Shown here one piece after another: positions 15,995 to 24,872 of a stretch of DNA of 44,768 nt. The position numbers were made by a program, and so were the translations under genes. Every line of letters begins with the position of its first letter. Positions within the stretch are counted from its first letter, which is position 1. Location of the stretch: the IMG/VR virus record IMGVR_UViG_3300034101_005257, positions 1 through 44,768 of that record. The stretch is one strand, 5' to 3'. Below the pieces are notes generated by a model. It saw only the letters and a program-made list of their open reading frames with translations. It had not been told where the DNA came from and ran no database searches. The stretch comes from a virus.

Positions 15995-16560
15995 TTAAAG
16001 AGATTAAAAATTTTACAAGTACAATGTCGGCACTAAAAGAATTGATGGATATGTCAGCCGATCAGTCAAAAATGCAAGAAACCATGTCTTTGTTGGAACA
16101 ACAGATAAAAGATTATAAACCTAAAATCGCTTTGTCTTTTGTAAATAAATCAGACAACCCTGACCCTTTTTACAATTATGGAAGTGATTCAGGTTTTGAT
16201 CTACTATCAAATGTTGAAGTGACCATATCGGCTAAATCATGGTCTATTGTCCCAACAGGACTATATTTCGATATTCCTTATGGATATGAAATTCAAGTAA
16301 GATCCAAAAGTGGTCTTGCCCTTAATAAAGGTATTTCCGTCTTAAATTCTCCAGGAACTGTCGATTCTGGTTACAATGGTGAAATAAAGGTTATATTAAT
16401 GAATAACAGTACGATGGACATTACAATACACAAAGGAATGAAAGTTGCTCAAGCGGTAATGGCACCTGTGTTAAATGGTGATTCAGTTAATCTTACCAAA
16501 GTCAACGAAATAAACGATAAAGATAGAAACGCGAATGGATTCGGGTCAACAGGAGTATAA
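15991..16560 (+). CDS. dut: Deoxyuridine triphosphatase (dUTPase) with N-terminal helical extension
   Basis: The protein has 189 aa. The five trimeric dUTPase motifs are in order: SGFDL at 67-71, RSKSGLA at 104-110, GTVDSGYNGEI at 122-132 with the catalytic Asp125, GMKVAQAVMAPV at 149-160 and the C-terminal RNANGFGSTG at 179-188. It hydrolyses dUTP to dUMP and pyrophosphate, keeping uracil out of phage DNA and feeding thymidylate synthesis. Unlike standard enzymes of about 150 aa, residues 1-43 form a Met-rich helical extension that could oligomerise or bind a partner. The last 26 nt overlap the PhoH gene. Confidence 0.95.
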   Translation: MIKEIKNFTSTMSALKELMDMSADQSKMQETMSLLEQQIKDYKPKIALSFVNKSDNPDPFYNYGSDSGFDLLSNVEVTISAKSWSIVPTGLYFDIPYGYEIQVRSKSGLALNKGISVLNSPGTVDSGYNGEIKVILMNNSTMDITIHKGMKVAQAVMAPVLNGDSVNLTKVNEINDKDRNANGFGSTGV

Positions 16561-17287
16561 AAAAACAAGAACACAAAGAAAAAAAGAAGATACTAAACCA
16601 AGAGAGGTTTATGTAAACAAGAAAGAATTAATAAATTCTATAGTCACTAAAAGACCAAGAAAAAAGTTTTTGACTGATTCACAAAAAGATTATTATGATA
16701 TTCTTTGTAACAATCAGATCACGATTTGTTCAGGTCCGGCTGGTGTTGGGAAATCTTTTGTTGCTATGAGAGCGGCTATTGATTTACTTTGTGACCCTGA
16801 AAATGGTTATGAGAAAATTATAATAGTAAGACCAGCCGTTGAAGCTGAAGAAAAATTAGGATCATTACCTGGTAATGTAGAAGAAAAACTTGATCCCTAC
16901 ATCTTTCCGAGTTATTACTTAATGAATAAGATCATTGGTAAAGAAGCTAGAGAAAAATTGAAAGAAGTAGAGGTAATTGAGGTCTTTGCCTTGGCGTACA
17001 TGAGGGGTATGAATATTGACAACTCAATTCTAATATTTGAAGAAGGTCAAAATGCCACTCCAAAACAAATGAAACTTCTTCTTACTCGTATTGGATTCAA
17101 TAGTAAATTTTTTATCTCGGGCGACTTAGAACAGACTGATAGATACAAGGATAAAACTCATTCGGGATTATACGACGCTTTGGTCAAATTCCAAAATGTT
17201 GAAGATATTGGTGTATTTAGTTTTGACAATAAAGACATTATTCGTAATCCCCTGATCAATAAAATATTAGATAAATACGAAGAATGA
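16535..17287 (+). CDS. phoH: PhoH-like P-loop ATPase
   Basis: The protein has 250 aa. Walker A is GPAGVGKS at 67-74, the Walker B region is LIFEEGQN at 166-173 (family form usually ILDEAQN), and SGDLEQTD at 195-202 is the sensor motif typical of PhoH. PhoH proteins are ATPases of the helicase-like group, common in marine phages; their role is unresolved, with RNA or phosphate-stress links proposed. Residues 1-45 are a basic, Lys/Arg-rich extension. The Walker B change D to E with A to G is noteworthy but probably tolerated. It overlaps dUTPase by 26 nt and the next gene by 4 nt. Confidence 0.93.
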   Translation: MDSGQQEYKKTRTQRKKEDTKPREVYVNKKELINSIVTKRPRKKFLTDSQKDYYDILCNNQITICSGPAGVGKSFVAMRAAIDLLCDPENGYEKIIIVRPAVEAEEKLGSLPGNVEEKLDPYIFPSYYLMNKIIGKEAREKLKEVEVIEVFALAYMRGMNIDNSILIFEEGQNATPKQMKLLLTRIGFNSKFFISGDLEQTDRYKDKTHSGLYDALVKFQNVEDIGVFSFDNKDIIRNPLINKILDKYEE

Positions 17288-17892
17288 GGATCGCTTTCGA
17301 AGTAAATGGTGTTCTTCGGGACACCATTAAAAAATTGGAATCTACATATGAGAAATATTTGATAGATGAGTTAGAGGTTGGTGAAGAGGAAGAACAATTC
17401 CAATACGAAATAGTACGACCCATCAACACTGAAATTATTAAAGATCATTTCAAGTTTCAATCTGACGATGAACTGTATGAATTTATTTATATAGAAAACC
17501 CAATGACTATTTTTGGTCATGCCCCATCAACAGAAATGAATACATTTCAAGTTCTGAACCAAATCTATAAAGAACTACGAGATGACAATCAAATAATTAT
17601 TGTTTCAGATGAAATCGGTAGATCTAAACCCTCCACTTTATTTTTTCTGTCTAAATTTGGATGTGAAATTGAGGAGATATTATTCTACAATGATAAAACT
17701 ATTGATCGTATTTTGAAAGATGTCGATGTGTTGGTAACTTGTAACACCTCACTAATAAACGATTATAAAAACTGGATTCCGAATGTAGTTTTATTTAGTA
17801 ACGAACAAAACTCATCTTATGAATACGGTAAAAGGATTTACTCTTTAGAAGAATTTATAAATTTTTATAAAAATAATATAATTAATGTTTAA
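17284..17892 (+). CDS. HAD-superfamily-like protein with altered catalytic motif
   Basis: The protein has 202 aa. It starts like a HAD phosphatase (MRIAFEVNGVLRDT), but where active enzymes read DxDG it has Glu6-Val-Asn8-Gly9, so both catalytic aspartates are replaced. A second motif (IIIVSDEIGRSKPS at 104-117) matches the Ser/Thr and Lys positions of HAD motifs II and III, and DVDVLVTCN at 146-154 takes the place of motif IV. Phage relatives act as 5'-nucleotidases or polynucleotide phosphatases; this copy probably lacks phosphatase activity and may bind ligand or protein. It overlaps PhoH and the next gene. Confidence 0.65.
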   Translation: MRIAFEVNGVLRDTIKKLESTYEKYLIDELEVGEEEEQFQYEIVRPINTEIIKDHFKFQSDDELYEFIYIENPMTIFGHAPSTEMNTFQVLNQIYKELRDDNQIIIVSDEIGRSKPSTLFFLSKFGCEIEEILFYNDKTIDRILKDVDVLVTCNTSLINDYKNWIPNVVLFSNEQNSSYEYGKRIYSLEEFINFYKNNIINV

Positions 17893-18193
17893 AATTTTTG
17901 GAGATGAATGGTATTTAGATTTAAATCATCTAGATGCGAAACTTCGTATTGACGCAAAACCAACACAAGTCATTACAGAAGAAGATGGAGCCGATGTTGA
18001 TGAAAAAATTTCAATAAATGTTGTAAGTTACGAAGTTTACAAATTTTTGATTGAAGTTTTATTAACAGAGAAAGAAGATATCGATGAAAATATGGGGATG
18101 AGAGGAAGTGATGTTCCTATAGATTTTAAATTAGCATTTAATACCTTAGTTAAAGATAATATATTGAAAAAAACAGAAGACGATGACAGATAA
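17885..18193 (+). CDS. Hypothetical acidic phage protein
   Basis: The protein has 102 aa and is acidic. A strand-rich start (FKIFGDEWYLDL) is followed by a helical middle (SYEVYKFLIEVLLTEKEDI) and a DFKLAFNTLVKDNIL helix. The C-terminal residues are Asp-rich (EDDD). I recognise no family. It overlaps the HAD-like gene by 8 nt and the glycosyltransferase by 11 nt, so it is clearly part of the operon. Confidence 0.55.
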   Translation: MFKIFGDEWYLDLNHLDAKLRIDAKPTQVITEEDGADVDEKISINVVSYEVYKFLIEVLLTEKEDIDENMGMRGSDVPIDFKLAFNTLVKDNILKKTEDDDR

Positions 18194-19247
18194 TATAGTA
18201 AAAATAGAGAAAACTATTTTAGCACTTAAGAACGGAACTAATAAGTTTTATTTTTTTGTGCAAGATACAAAAGGAAATCCCAAAGCATCAATAAAATACA
18301 TTTATGATTTGGCGAATGCTTTGAAACAAAATGGAAAAAATGCAATCATTTTGTTTGAAGAAAAAGGATATACATCACACAAAACATGGTTGGGTGAAGG
18401 ATACGAGGATCTCGAAGAAAATTATGTAAATGGTCAGAATTTACAGGTTGGGGTTGAGGATTTTTTGATTATTCCTGAGTTATTGGGATATATCATCGAA
18501 CAGGTTCAAAATCTTCCATGTGGTAAAATTATTCTCACACAAGCATATGATCATGTATTCGAGACTCTCAAACCAGGTCAAAGTTGGAATGGATTTGGAG
18601 TGTACAAGTGTTTGACCACTTCAGAAATTTTAGCTGAAAAGGTAAGAGATATTTTCAGAAGTGTGTCTGTTGATGTTTTACCCGTTCCTCTATCAAAATA
18701 CGCAACCGAAAAAGATAAACCAGCAAAACCAATTATTGCGATTCACTCAAGAGAACAGAGAGACTCTTTGAATTTGATTAAAATTTTCTATCAGAAATAT
18801 CCTCAATACCGTTGGTTTACATTCCGTGATATGAGATCTATGAATCAAGATCAATTTTATGAACCACTCCGAGACGCATGTGTTTCTGTTTGGATAGATG
18901 AAAAATCATCTTTTGGAACATATCCGTTGGAGTCAATGTCTGTGGGTACACCAGTCATTGGAAGAATTCCCTATATCGAACCTGAATGGATTAATGAGAA
19001 GAATGGTATTTGGACAACAAATAATTTTGATTTGGTTGATATCTTGGCAGAATATATTAAAAATTGGTTAGAAGATAATGTGTCGGAAACTTTAATACAA
19101 GAAGGTTTGGACACTGCCAAAAAATATCAGAATCATGAAGAGTTCGTAACTCTTTCGAATAAATTATTTCAAGAATATGTTTCTAATCGAGTTGAATCAT
19201 TGGAACAACAATTAGATAAACTTAAACCAGTAGAAGCTGAACTATGA
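18183..19247 (+). CDS. GT-B glycosyltransferase, group 1-like
   Basis: The protein has 354 aa with a GT-B look: an N-terminal Rossmann-like half (KFYFFVQDTKGNPKASIKYI near 20-40) and a C-terminal half starting KPIIAIHSREQ. A donor-site-like segment around 245-260 (FGTYPLESMSVGTPVIG) matches the E-x7-E region of group 1 transferases. It overlaps the GT2 gene downstream by 4 nt, so the two probably act one after the other. The sugar and acceptor are unknown. Confidence 0.75.
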   Translation: MTDNIVKIEKTILALKNGTNKFYFFVQDTKGNPKASIKYIYDLANALKQNGKNAIILFEEKGYTSHKTWLGEGYEDLEENYVNGQNLQVGVEDFLIIPELLGYIIEQVQNLPCGKIILTQAYDHVFETLKPGQSWNGFGVYKCLTTSEILAEKVRDIFRSVSVDVLPVPLSKYATEKDKPAKPIIAIHSREQRDSLNLIKIFYQKYPQYRWFTFRDMRSMNQDQFYEPLRDACVSVWIDEKSSFGTYPLESMSVGTPVIGRIPYIEPEWINEKNGIWTTNNFDLVDILAEYIKNWLEDNVSETLIQEGLDTAKKYQNHEEFVTLSNKLFQEYVSNRVESLEQQLDKLKPVEAEL

Positions 19248-20083
19248 GTACATCAAATACTACAATAATATTACCGATCAAGTCATCCAAAACAAAAGAC
19301 TTTTCGGATTTTTTTTCAAAACTTGTTGAATCAATACAAAAACAAAAGGTATTACCAACAGAATTCATAATCGTCCCCACCGCCGAAGAATCACTTCAGT
19401 TATTTTTGACAGATTATGATTTCGGAGACTTACAAAATATAGTCAAAATCGAGACTTATGAAGGTGAACCATCATTTCAAGCACAAATAAACTATGGTGT
19501 GTCAAAAGCAACTAACGAGTGGGTTTCTTTTTGTGAATTCGATGATGAATATTCCGCAATTTGGTTCAAAAATGTAGAAATCTATAAAGAAGCATATCCT
19601 GACTCTCAAGCATTTTTGCCTGTAGTTGTTGATGTCGATGACAAAAACCAATTTGCTGGTTTCACCAACGAAGCAACCTTTGCCGCAAACTTTAATTTGG
19701 ATTACGGTATAGTTACAAACGAGTTACTCGCTCGTTTTCAGAACTTCCAAAGTAGTGGGATGGTTATTAGAAAAGAAACATTCTTGGATTATGGAGGATT
19801 TAAAGAGTCGATGAAGTTAACATTTGTGTATGAATTCTTAATGAGAATGACATATAATTCCGCAATTATAAGAACCATCCCTAAGATTGGTTACAAACAT
19901 ACGAATATGAGGTTAGGATCCATTTTTTGGAATTATAAGTTCGGTGAAAGTCCTTTAAGTCCTGATGAAGCTAAGTTTTGGTTAGAAGTTGCCAAAAAGG
20001 AATACTTCTTCATTCAGGATAGGGAAATAAAATACGAACCTGAATTAGTGGATGAATCCAACGTCAGCAGTAACGGAAACTGA
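19244..20083 (+). CDS. GT2-like (GT-A fold) glycosyltransferase
   Basis: The protein has 279 aa. It begins with the GT2 strand TTIILPIKSS, has Glu/Asp-rich VSFCEFDDEYS at 94-104 in place of the DxD motif, and a later acceptor-side segment SSGMVIRKETFLDYGGF typical of GT2 enzymes. It is encoded just ahead of the late sigma factor, with a 32-nt overlap. It may complete the glycan begun by the group 1 enzyme encoded upstream. Confidence 0.75.
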   Translation: MSTSNTTIILPIKSSKTKDFSDFFSKLVESIQKQKVLPTEFIIVPTAEESLQLFLTDYDFGDLQNIVKIETYEGEPSFQAQINYGVSKATNEWVSFCEFDDEYSAIWFKNVEIYKEAYPDSQAFLPVVVDVDDKNQFAGFTNEATFAANFNLDYGIVTNELLARFQNFQSSGMVIRKETFLDYGGFKESMKLTFVYEFLMRMTYNSAIIRTIPKIGYKHTNMRLGSIFWNYKFGESPLSPDEAKFWLEVAKKEYFFIQDREIKYEPELVDESNVSSNGN

Positions 20084-20795
20084 AAAAGTTAAGAAGGGAC
20101 GTAAACCCAAAGAAAAAAATTATTTCGCCGAGAGGGAGGAACATGCAGTTCGTATGTTCCTTCAGGCCGAAACGTGGGGTGAAAAAAACAAAATCTACGA
20201 TGAGTTTCTCCACGCACCATTGGATAAGATGATTTCATCAATCATAAGACGATATAAGTTATACAGAAAAGATATGGATTTTAATGACATCCATAGTGAT
20301 ACGCATTCTTTTTTATTGACCAAAGTTGATAAATTTCAACCTGAAAAAAACAAAAAAGCATATTCTTATTTCGGAACCATATGTAAAAACTATTTGATGG
20401 GTCAGATCATAAAAGACCAAAAAGATCAGAATAGAAGAATTTCATATGAGGATATTTCAAGTAATTTAGAGAATAGACCTGACTTGATTTATTATTTAGA
20501 ATATGAAAATGTAGAAACGACCGAAGTCATTGATATGTATGTTGAAAAACTTGAAGATTTTATTGAAAAATCTGATCTCAATACAAATGAAATAAAGTTG
20601 GGATATGCTCTTGTTGAATTATTGAAAAACTATGAGAGAGTTTTCTTGGGTAACGACAACAACAAATTCAATAAAAACGTCATACTTCTTTCAATAAGAG
20701 AAATGACAAACATGTCCACAAAAGAAGTCAGGAGTTCAATCAAAAAGTACCGTCATCTGTATTATGAATTCTTAAATAAATTGAATTCTGAATAA
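20052..20795 (+). CDS. 55: T4 gp55-like late-transcription sigma factor
   Basis: The protein has 247 aa. After a Lys-rich N-terminus the region 60-135 matches gp55-type sigma factors: a helix around IIRRYKLYRKDMDFNDI, then KVDKFQPEKNKKAYSYFGTI and NYLMGQIIKDQKDQNRR. This corresponds to sigma region 2, which binds the RNA polymerase clamp and the melted -10 element. A C-terminal helical part (180-240) could bind polymerase or the sliding clamp. In T4, gp55 recognises TATAAATA late promoters. It is the obvious reader for the TATTTAT motif described here. The start at 20052 overlaps the GT2 gene; no better start is seen. Confidence 0.82.
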   Translation: MNPTSAVTETEKVKKGRKPKEKNYFAEREEHAVRMFLQAETWGEKNKIYDEFLHAPLDKMISSIIRRYKLYRKDMDFNDIHSDTHSFLLTKVDKFQPEKNKKAYSYFGTICKNYLMGQIIKDQKDQNRRISYEDISSNLENRPDLIYYLEYENVETTEVIDMYVEKLEDFIEKSDLNTNEIKLGYALVELLKNYERVFLGNDNNKFNKNVILLSIREMTNMSTKEVRSSIKKYRHLYYEFLNKLNSE

Positions 20796-20803
20796 TTATA
20801 GAT

Positions 20804-21175
20804 ATGACAAAACCACGCAGAAAAGAAATCAAATTATCCAAAGATTCAATCTTGGGATTGATGCAAGAAATTTACAACGAGTTGGTTGAACAAAGAAATA
20901 CTGCAGTTAGACTTCAGAACAAGATGGCTTCAATGATGAAAGATCCTGAAGATTTGACTGTGTTAGGTCCAATTATTAAAGAACAACAAAAAATAATAAA
21001 TGACACCATCGAGAAAAAATTAAGTTTGTCAAAACTTCAATCTCAGATTTGGGAAAAATCTAACAACCAAAGTGAAGAAAATTTCAGTTTAAGTGAAATT
21101 GATGATGATGTTCTTCAAAATTTAATCGGAAAAGACATTGACAAACTTGATGATGGTAAATATCATCTTAAGTAA
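20804..21175 (+). CDS. Hypothetical coiled-coil phage protein
   Basis: The protein has 123 aa, nearly all helical. A helix from 12 to 45 (GLMQEIYNELVEQRNTAVR) leads to a second helix (IIKEQQKIINDTIEKKL) with heptad-like spacing, then an acidic tail. It ends exactly where the 646-aa protein starts (stop and start overlap by 1 nt, TAATG). No family is recognised. The position before the baseplate genes makes a structural or chaperone role likely. Confidence 0.6.
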   Translation: MTKPRRKEIKLSKDSILGLMQEIYNELVEQRNTAVRLQNKMASMMKDPEDLTVLGPIIKEQQKIINDTIEKKLSLSKLQSQIWEKSNNQSEENFSLSEIDDDVLQNLIGKDIDKLDDGKYHLK

Positions 21176-23115
21176 TGGCACTTGATTTAAGCGGTGACTT
21201 CGATCAGATTAAGAGTAAGATCAAAAGTGGTCAGACCAGTAAAAAAATACTCAAACAAATAAGTTCAATAGAAACAAGACTTGGTGACGCTGAAAGTGCC
21301 AGTAATAAGTTTTTTTCTGAAACACTGAATTCCGCTAAAGAGAATGCAACACAAAAGTTTAATTCTTCTAAGGTAAAAAACCAATACGATCAGCTATTAG
21401 AATTGGTAAGAAATCCAGAGACGGGAAGTGAAACTTTGGATATTTTATTGAAAGCCATGTTGGACGCGGCAAGAGAAGTCAAAAATCAACTCCCCACACT
21501 TCTTACCGATTCTACCATCAAAGCTTTAGGGTGTGACCAAGAACAACAGTATGTTCCAAACGAAAAAATATACATAAAACTCGAATCTATTGACCTGTTA
21601 GATTATTTAAAATATTCACCCGACGATAATCAAACTAAAATTTTGTACGAAAAAGATCCTCTTTCTATTCAAAATAATCCATTTTCGATGAATAGAGAAT
21701 TATATAATCGAACTTTAAGTAGTCAAAGTTATTCGGAACAATATGGTCAATTTTATAAAGGAAATTCAGGTCAAGATCTTTTTGATATAAAATATGTTAC
21801 TCAAGATCTTAACACTGGTAATTTTGGTGATTTTTATGAAATAACACTTCAACCTAAACTCAACTCACCTACTACCGTTTCTGACTTTTTAGTTGATTAT
21901 TATCAAAGTGTCCAAATTTTTGAATTTACGGACATAGCCAAAAATATCATGAACTTACTTACAGGATGTCTTGATATGTCATTGAATGTTGGTCAAAAAA
22001 AATTGGAGGATGTTTCGGTTTCATTGAAAATAATACAGAGAATACTTGGACTATGTTTTGACAATACTCAAGAAATTGAGGTGGGTGGAACTTCTAAAAT
22101 TTCTGTTTTGGAGGAAATCGATGATTCTTTTTTTGAATTATCCGAATTTGAGTTGAGAGATGTAGAAAATGAGGTCAATAACGTAATGAATCGAGTCTCT
22201 GAATTCGAGGGTTGTGATACTGTTAAATTACCTGTCGATTACAATCAAATTATTACTAATATTTCAAATATTTGGGAAAACCCTTCAAATAAAACTGATG
22301 AACAACTGCAAGAAGAACTCTTAGAATATATTAAAGAAACCGCACAAAACCCCGAGTGGTCACAAAATCTTCCTACAATTGACTTTAATGCGGTTCTAAA
22401 CTTAGAAGTACTGAGGCAACTCCCCAAAACTATTGTTATGTCTTTGATTAGTCCTAAAGTTTTGTTGCCGATTTTTATAATGTTCAAAGCATTAAAACAA
22501 AATTTTGTCGATTTAGTAGAAGATTTCCAAAGTTTCTTGGACAACATGAGAAATATCATGATCACTTTGATTGCTGAAATTCAAGCAAAATTCAAAGAAG
22601 TTTTAGTTATAATAATAAAAAAACAAATTTACAAACTCATTACTTCCTTAAATAAAGAAATAAGTAAATCAGTTAAGAATTCATATATAGTAATCATCAC
22701 TAAATTACTTTCTATTGCTTTTGTTTTAGTAAATTTGATTCGTGACTACAAAAGGTGTAGAAGTATAGTTGACGAGTTATTAACACTTTTGAGATTGTTG
22801 GCCCCTAAACTGGATATACCTCTTCCCGCACTTGCTTTTGCCGGTTTGTTGGAAGGATTTTCCGAAATCAGAGCTTTTTCAAATCACATTGAACAGAGAG
22901 ACAAACTAGGATTCCCAAACGGGGATATGCCTGATGGATCACCAAATTTAGGTTTGATAGATGCTTTCTCACAAATGAGGGCATATAAAAAAGAAATGGA
23001 TGAAAACTCAAAAGTTCAAATTTCAACAGTAAATTTTGGAAATGAACTTACACCATTAGTACCTACTGCGGGTGGTTTTTTGGGTCCAGCTAAACTATAT
23101 GGTAAAGTAACATGA
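21175..23115 (+). CDS. Putative baseplate/tail protein with hydrophobic helices
   Basis: The protein has 646 aa and no recognised family. Residues 1-115 are helical; 120-410 contain mixed strands and acidic helices with a few cysteines. Hydrophobic stretches follow at about 419-440 (MSLISPKVLLPIFIMFKAL), a Lys-rich helix near 470-495 and another hydrophobic helix at 503-522 (SYIVIITKLLSIAFVLVNLI). The C-terminus is Gly/Pro-rich. Location directly before a gp5-like spike gene suggests a hub-associated or membrane-penetrating protein. It overlaps the 70-aa gene by 4 nt. Confidence 0.6.
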   Translation: MALDLSGDFDQIKSKIKSGQTSKKILKQISSIETRLGDAESASNKFFSETLNSAKENATQKFNSSKVKNQYDQLLELVRNPETGSETLDILLKAMLDAAREVKNQLPTLLTDSTIKALGCDQEQQYVPNEKIYIKLESIDLLDYLKYSPDDNQTKILYEKDPLSIQNNPFSMNRELYNRTLSSQSYSEQYGQFYKGNSGQDLFDIKYVTQDLNTGNFGDFYEITLQPKLNSPTTVSDFLVDYYQSVQIFEFTDIAKNIMNLLTGCLDMSLNVGQKKLEDVSVSLKIIQRILGLCFDNTQEIEVGGTSKISVLEEIDDSFFELSEFELRDVENEVNNVMNRVSEFEGCDTVKLPVDYNQIITNISNIWENPSNKTDEQLQEELLEYIKETAQNPEWSQNLPTIDFNAVLNLEVLRQLPKTIVMSLISPKVLLPIFIMFKALKQNFVDLVEDFQSFLDNMRNIMITLIAEIQAKFKEVLVIIIKKQIYKLITSLNKEISKSVKNSYIVIITKLLSIAFVLVNLIRDYKRCRSIVDELLTLLRLLAPKLDIPLPALAFAGLLEGFSEIRAFSNHIEQRDKLGFPNGDMPDGSPNLGLIDAFSQMRAYKKEMDENSKVQISTVNFGNELTPLVPTAGGFLGPAKLYGKVT

Positions 23116-23324
23116 TTACAGAAAACGAACAAAAATTTATAAAGGAAGTAATATCTGACTTCGATAATACCCCAAATAAAAAAATTACCGAAGTTTTGGA
23201 TATTCTTAGAAGAGATTTTGATGATTCCAAGAAAATTATCGAAAAAGTTTCTGAACATATGAAAATAACTGAAACGGTTTACAATGAACTTTTAGTTAGA
23301 TATAAAAATAGAACAAATTCATAA
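23112..23324 (+). CDS. Small helical phage protein
   Basis: The protein has 70 aa and two predicted helices (FIKEVISDFDN and KITEVLDILRRDFDDSKKII), with no recognised family. It overlaps the preceding structural gene by 4 nt and ends 2 nt before the spike gene. It may be a small baseplate subunit or chaperone, inferred from position only. Confidence 0.55.
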   Translation: MITENEQKFIKEVISDFDNTPNKKITEVLDILRRDFDDSKKIIEKVSEHMKITETVYNELLVRYKNRTNS

Positions 23325-23326
23325 AA

Positions 23327-24850
23327 ATGCCCAAAATAATACATCCTGGAATATGTGTTTCGGTTGACGATCCTTTGGTGATTGGTAGAATTCGTGCTCG
23401 CCCAACCACACGATATAGTAATGACATCATAAAGGCGAGTTTTCCTGATGAAGTATTTGACATTCCCGGTGATATTCCTTCTAAGTATTTTTGGACTAAA
23501 CGAGATCCTTTTGTCTATAATTCTTTAATTCCATACTTTTTCAGACAAATTCCTAAGGTCGGTGAATATGTTCACATTATTTATTCTAACCCAAAATATG
23601 AAGATGATAAGAATAAGTTTTATGTTCAGGGGCCAATTTCTTCACCTGTAGTTCAATATAAAGATGTATATGCAAATTCTGAACAATTATTAAATACGGG
23701 AAATAGAGTTACATCTATGCCGGACCTAAAAAACCCTGATGGTTCTTATATCAATCCAAAAACACAATCTGTTTTTCCCGATCCGAATGATATTGCAATT
23801 TTAGGAAGATATAATACCGATATAATTTTAAAAGATGAAGATCTTTTATTGAGATCAGGGAAGGCAAAATCTATTGGACTCAAAATGCCTAATGGACAAA
23901 TTTATCCCTACGAGAACCCAAGAAGATCGTTTATTCAATTAAGTAATTTGGAGACAACAACTTCTGAAAAAACTTTGAAAAAAGTTTTTAAATTCGAACC
24001 TGTCGTAACTAATGTATCTTATTTAGTTGAGTGGGATATAATTAATTTGGATAGTACGTCCAACTTTTCAGGCGACATCTATTTTTATAGAATTGATGCC
24101 GGTCAAAATGTAAGAACTATGGACATCCTTCCTGATACTATTGTCGAAGGAAAAACATTAGCTTATAAAGAAAGCTTTCTTGGAAAACCCATAGACGAAG
24201 CGATTGAGTTCATCAATACTTTATTAGACAAATTCAAAAACTCAACTCTAAGTATTTCTCCTTCTTTAGGTAATGTATTTCCATTTTATTACAGACCAAC
24301 ACAAAGAGTTTTGGAGGCAACAACTCAAACCTCTGATGCCCGTGTTTTACTTAACTCATTACAATTTCAAGGTCAAGTAGGCATATCTTTGAGTTCAACT
24401 GAATCTTCTGGTTTTGGTGGATTCGGATTAATTTTTTCGAAGGATAAAAAAGATAATCCAGTTCAGATTAGACAACTTAATTTAGAAGATTCGAAGACTT
24501 CATCCGACAACTCAACTGTACAAATATTCGGAGCCGATAAGTTTTATTTTTTATCTCACCAATCTACAATACCAGGAAAACAAAAAGTCAATTTAGAGGG
24601 GACAAATTATGGAGTATCAGCTGATTTTATAAATGAAAATATTGTTCCGAATGTGTCTTCTATGGTGAGAGGTGAAGAGCTATTGGAATTGTTGAATTAC
24701 ATAATCGAGTATTTGATAACTCACGTTCACTCTTATCATGGTCTACCACCAGTACCAACTACAACAAATGGGGCGACGACAACTGAATTAATGAAAAAAA
24801 TGATGGATGCTTATCAAAAAGTTTTAAGTCAAAACTTTAAGATAAATTGA
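23327..24850 (+). CDS. gp5-like baseplate hub/spike protein
   Basis: The protein has 507 aa. The N-terminal 110 residues look like the OB-fold of T4 gp5: SVDDPLVIGRIRARP at 12-26 (gp5 has DPLKLGRVRVRV) and a later VGEYVHIIYSNP strand. There is no sign of the lysozyme domain of T4 gp5. The C-terminal part has LITHVHSYHG, with HVH at 466-468, an HxH motif of the kind that binds iron at the spike tip in phages such as P2. The protein probably forms the trimeric needle that pierces the outer membrane. A short helical tail follows the motif. It sits between hub-like and fibre-like genes. Confidence 0.75.
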   Translation: MPKIIHPGICVSVDDPLVIGRIRARPTTRYSNDIIKASFPDEVFDIPGDIPSKYFWTKRDPFVYNSLIPYFFRQIPKVGEYVHIIYSNPKYEDDKNKFYVQGPISSPVVQYKDVYANSEQLLNTGNRVTSMPDLKNPDGSYINPKTQSVFPDPNDIAILGRYNTDIILKDEDLLLRSGKAKSIGLKMPNGQIYPYENPRRSFIQLSNLETTTSEKTLKKVFKFEPVVTNVSYLVEWDIINLDSTSNFSGDIYFYRIDAGQNVRTMDILPDTIVEGKTLAYKESFLGKPIDEAIEFINTLLDKFKNSTLSISPSLGNVFPFYYRPTQRVLEATTQTSDARVLLNSLQFQGQVGISLSSTESSGFGGFGLIFSKDKKDNPVQIRQLNLEDSKTSSDNSTVQIFGADKFYFLSHQSTIPGKQKVNLEGTNYGVSADFINENIVPNVSSMVRGEELLELLNYIIEYLITHVHSYHGLPPVPTTTNGATTTELMKKMMDAYQKVLSQNFKIN

Positions 24851-24857
24851 TATTTAT
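24851..24857 (+). promoter_or_regulatory. TATTTAT promoter-like motif upstream of the 24873 gene
   Basis: The sequence GATATTTATAGATAAA starts just after the stop of the spike gene. The core is 22 nt before the ATG, the same spacing and extended sequence as at 11551. Confidence 0.55.
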
Positions 24858-24872
24858 AGATAAAATATCTAT

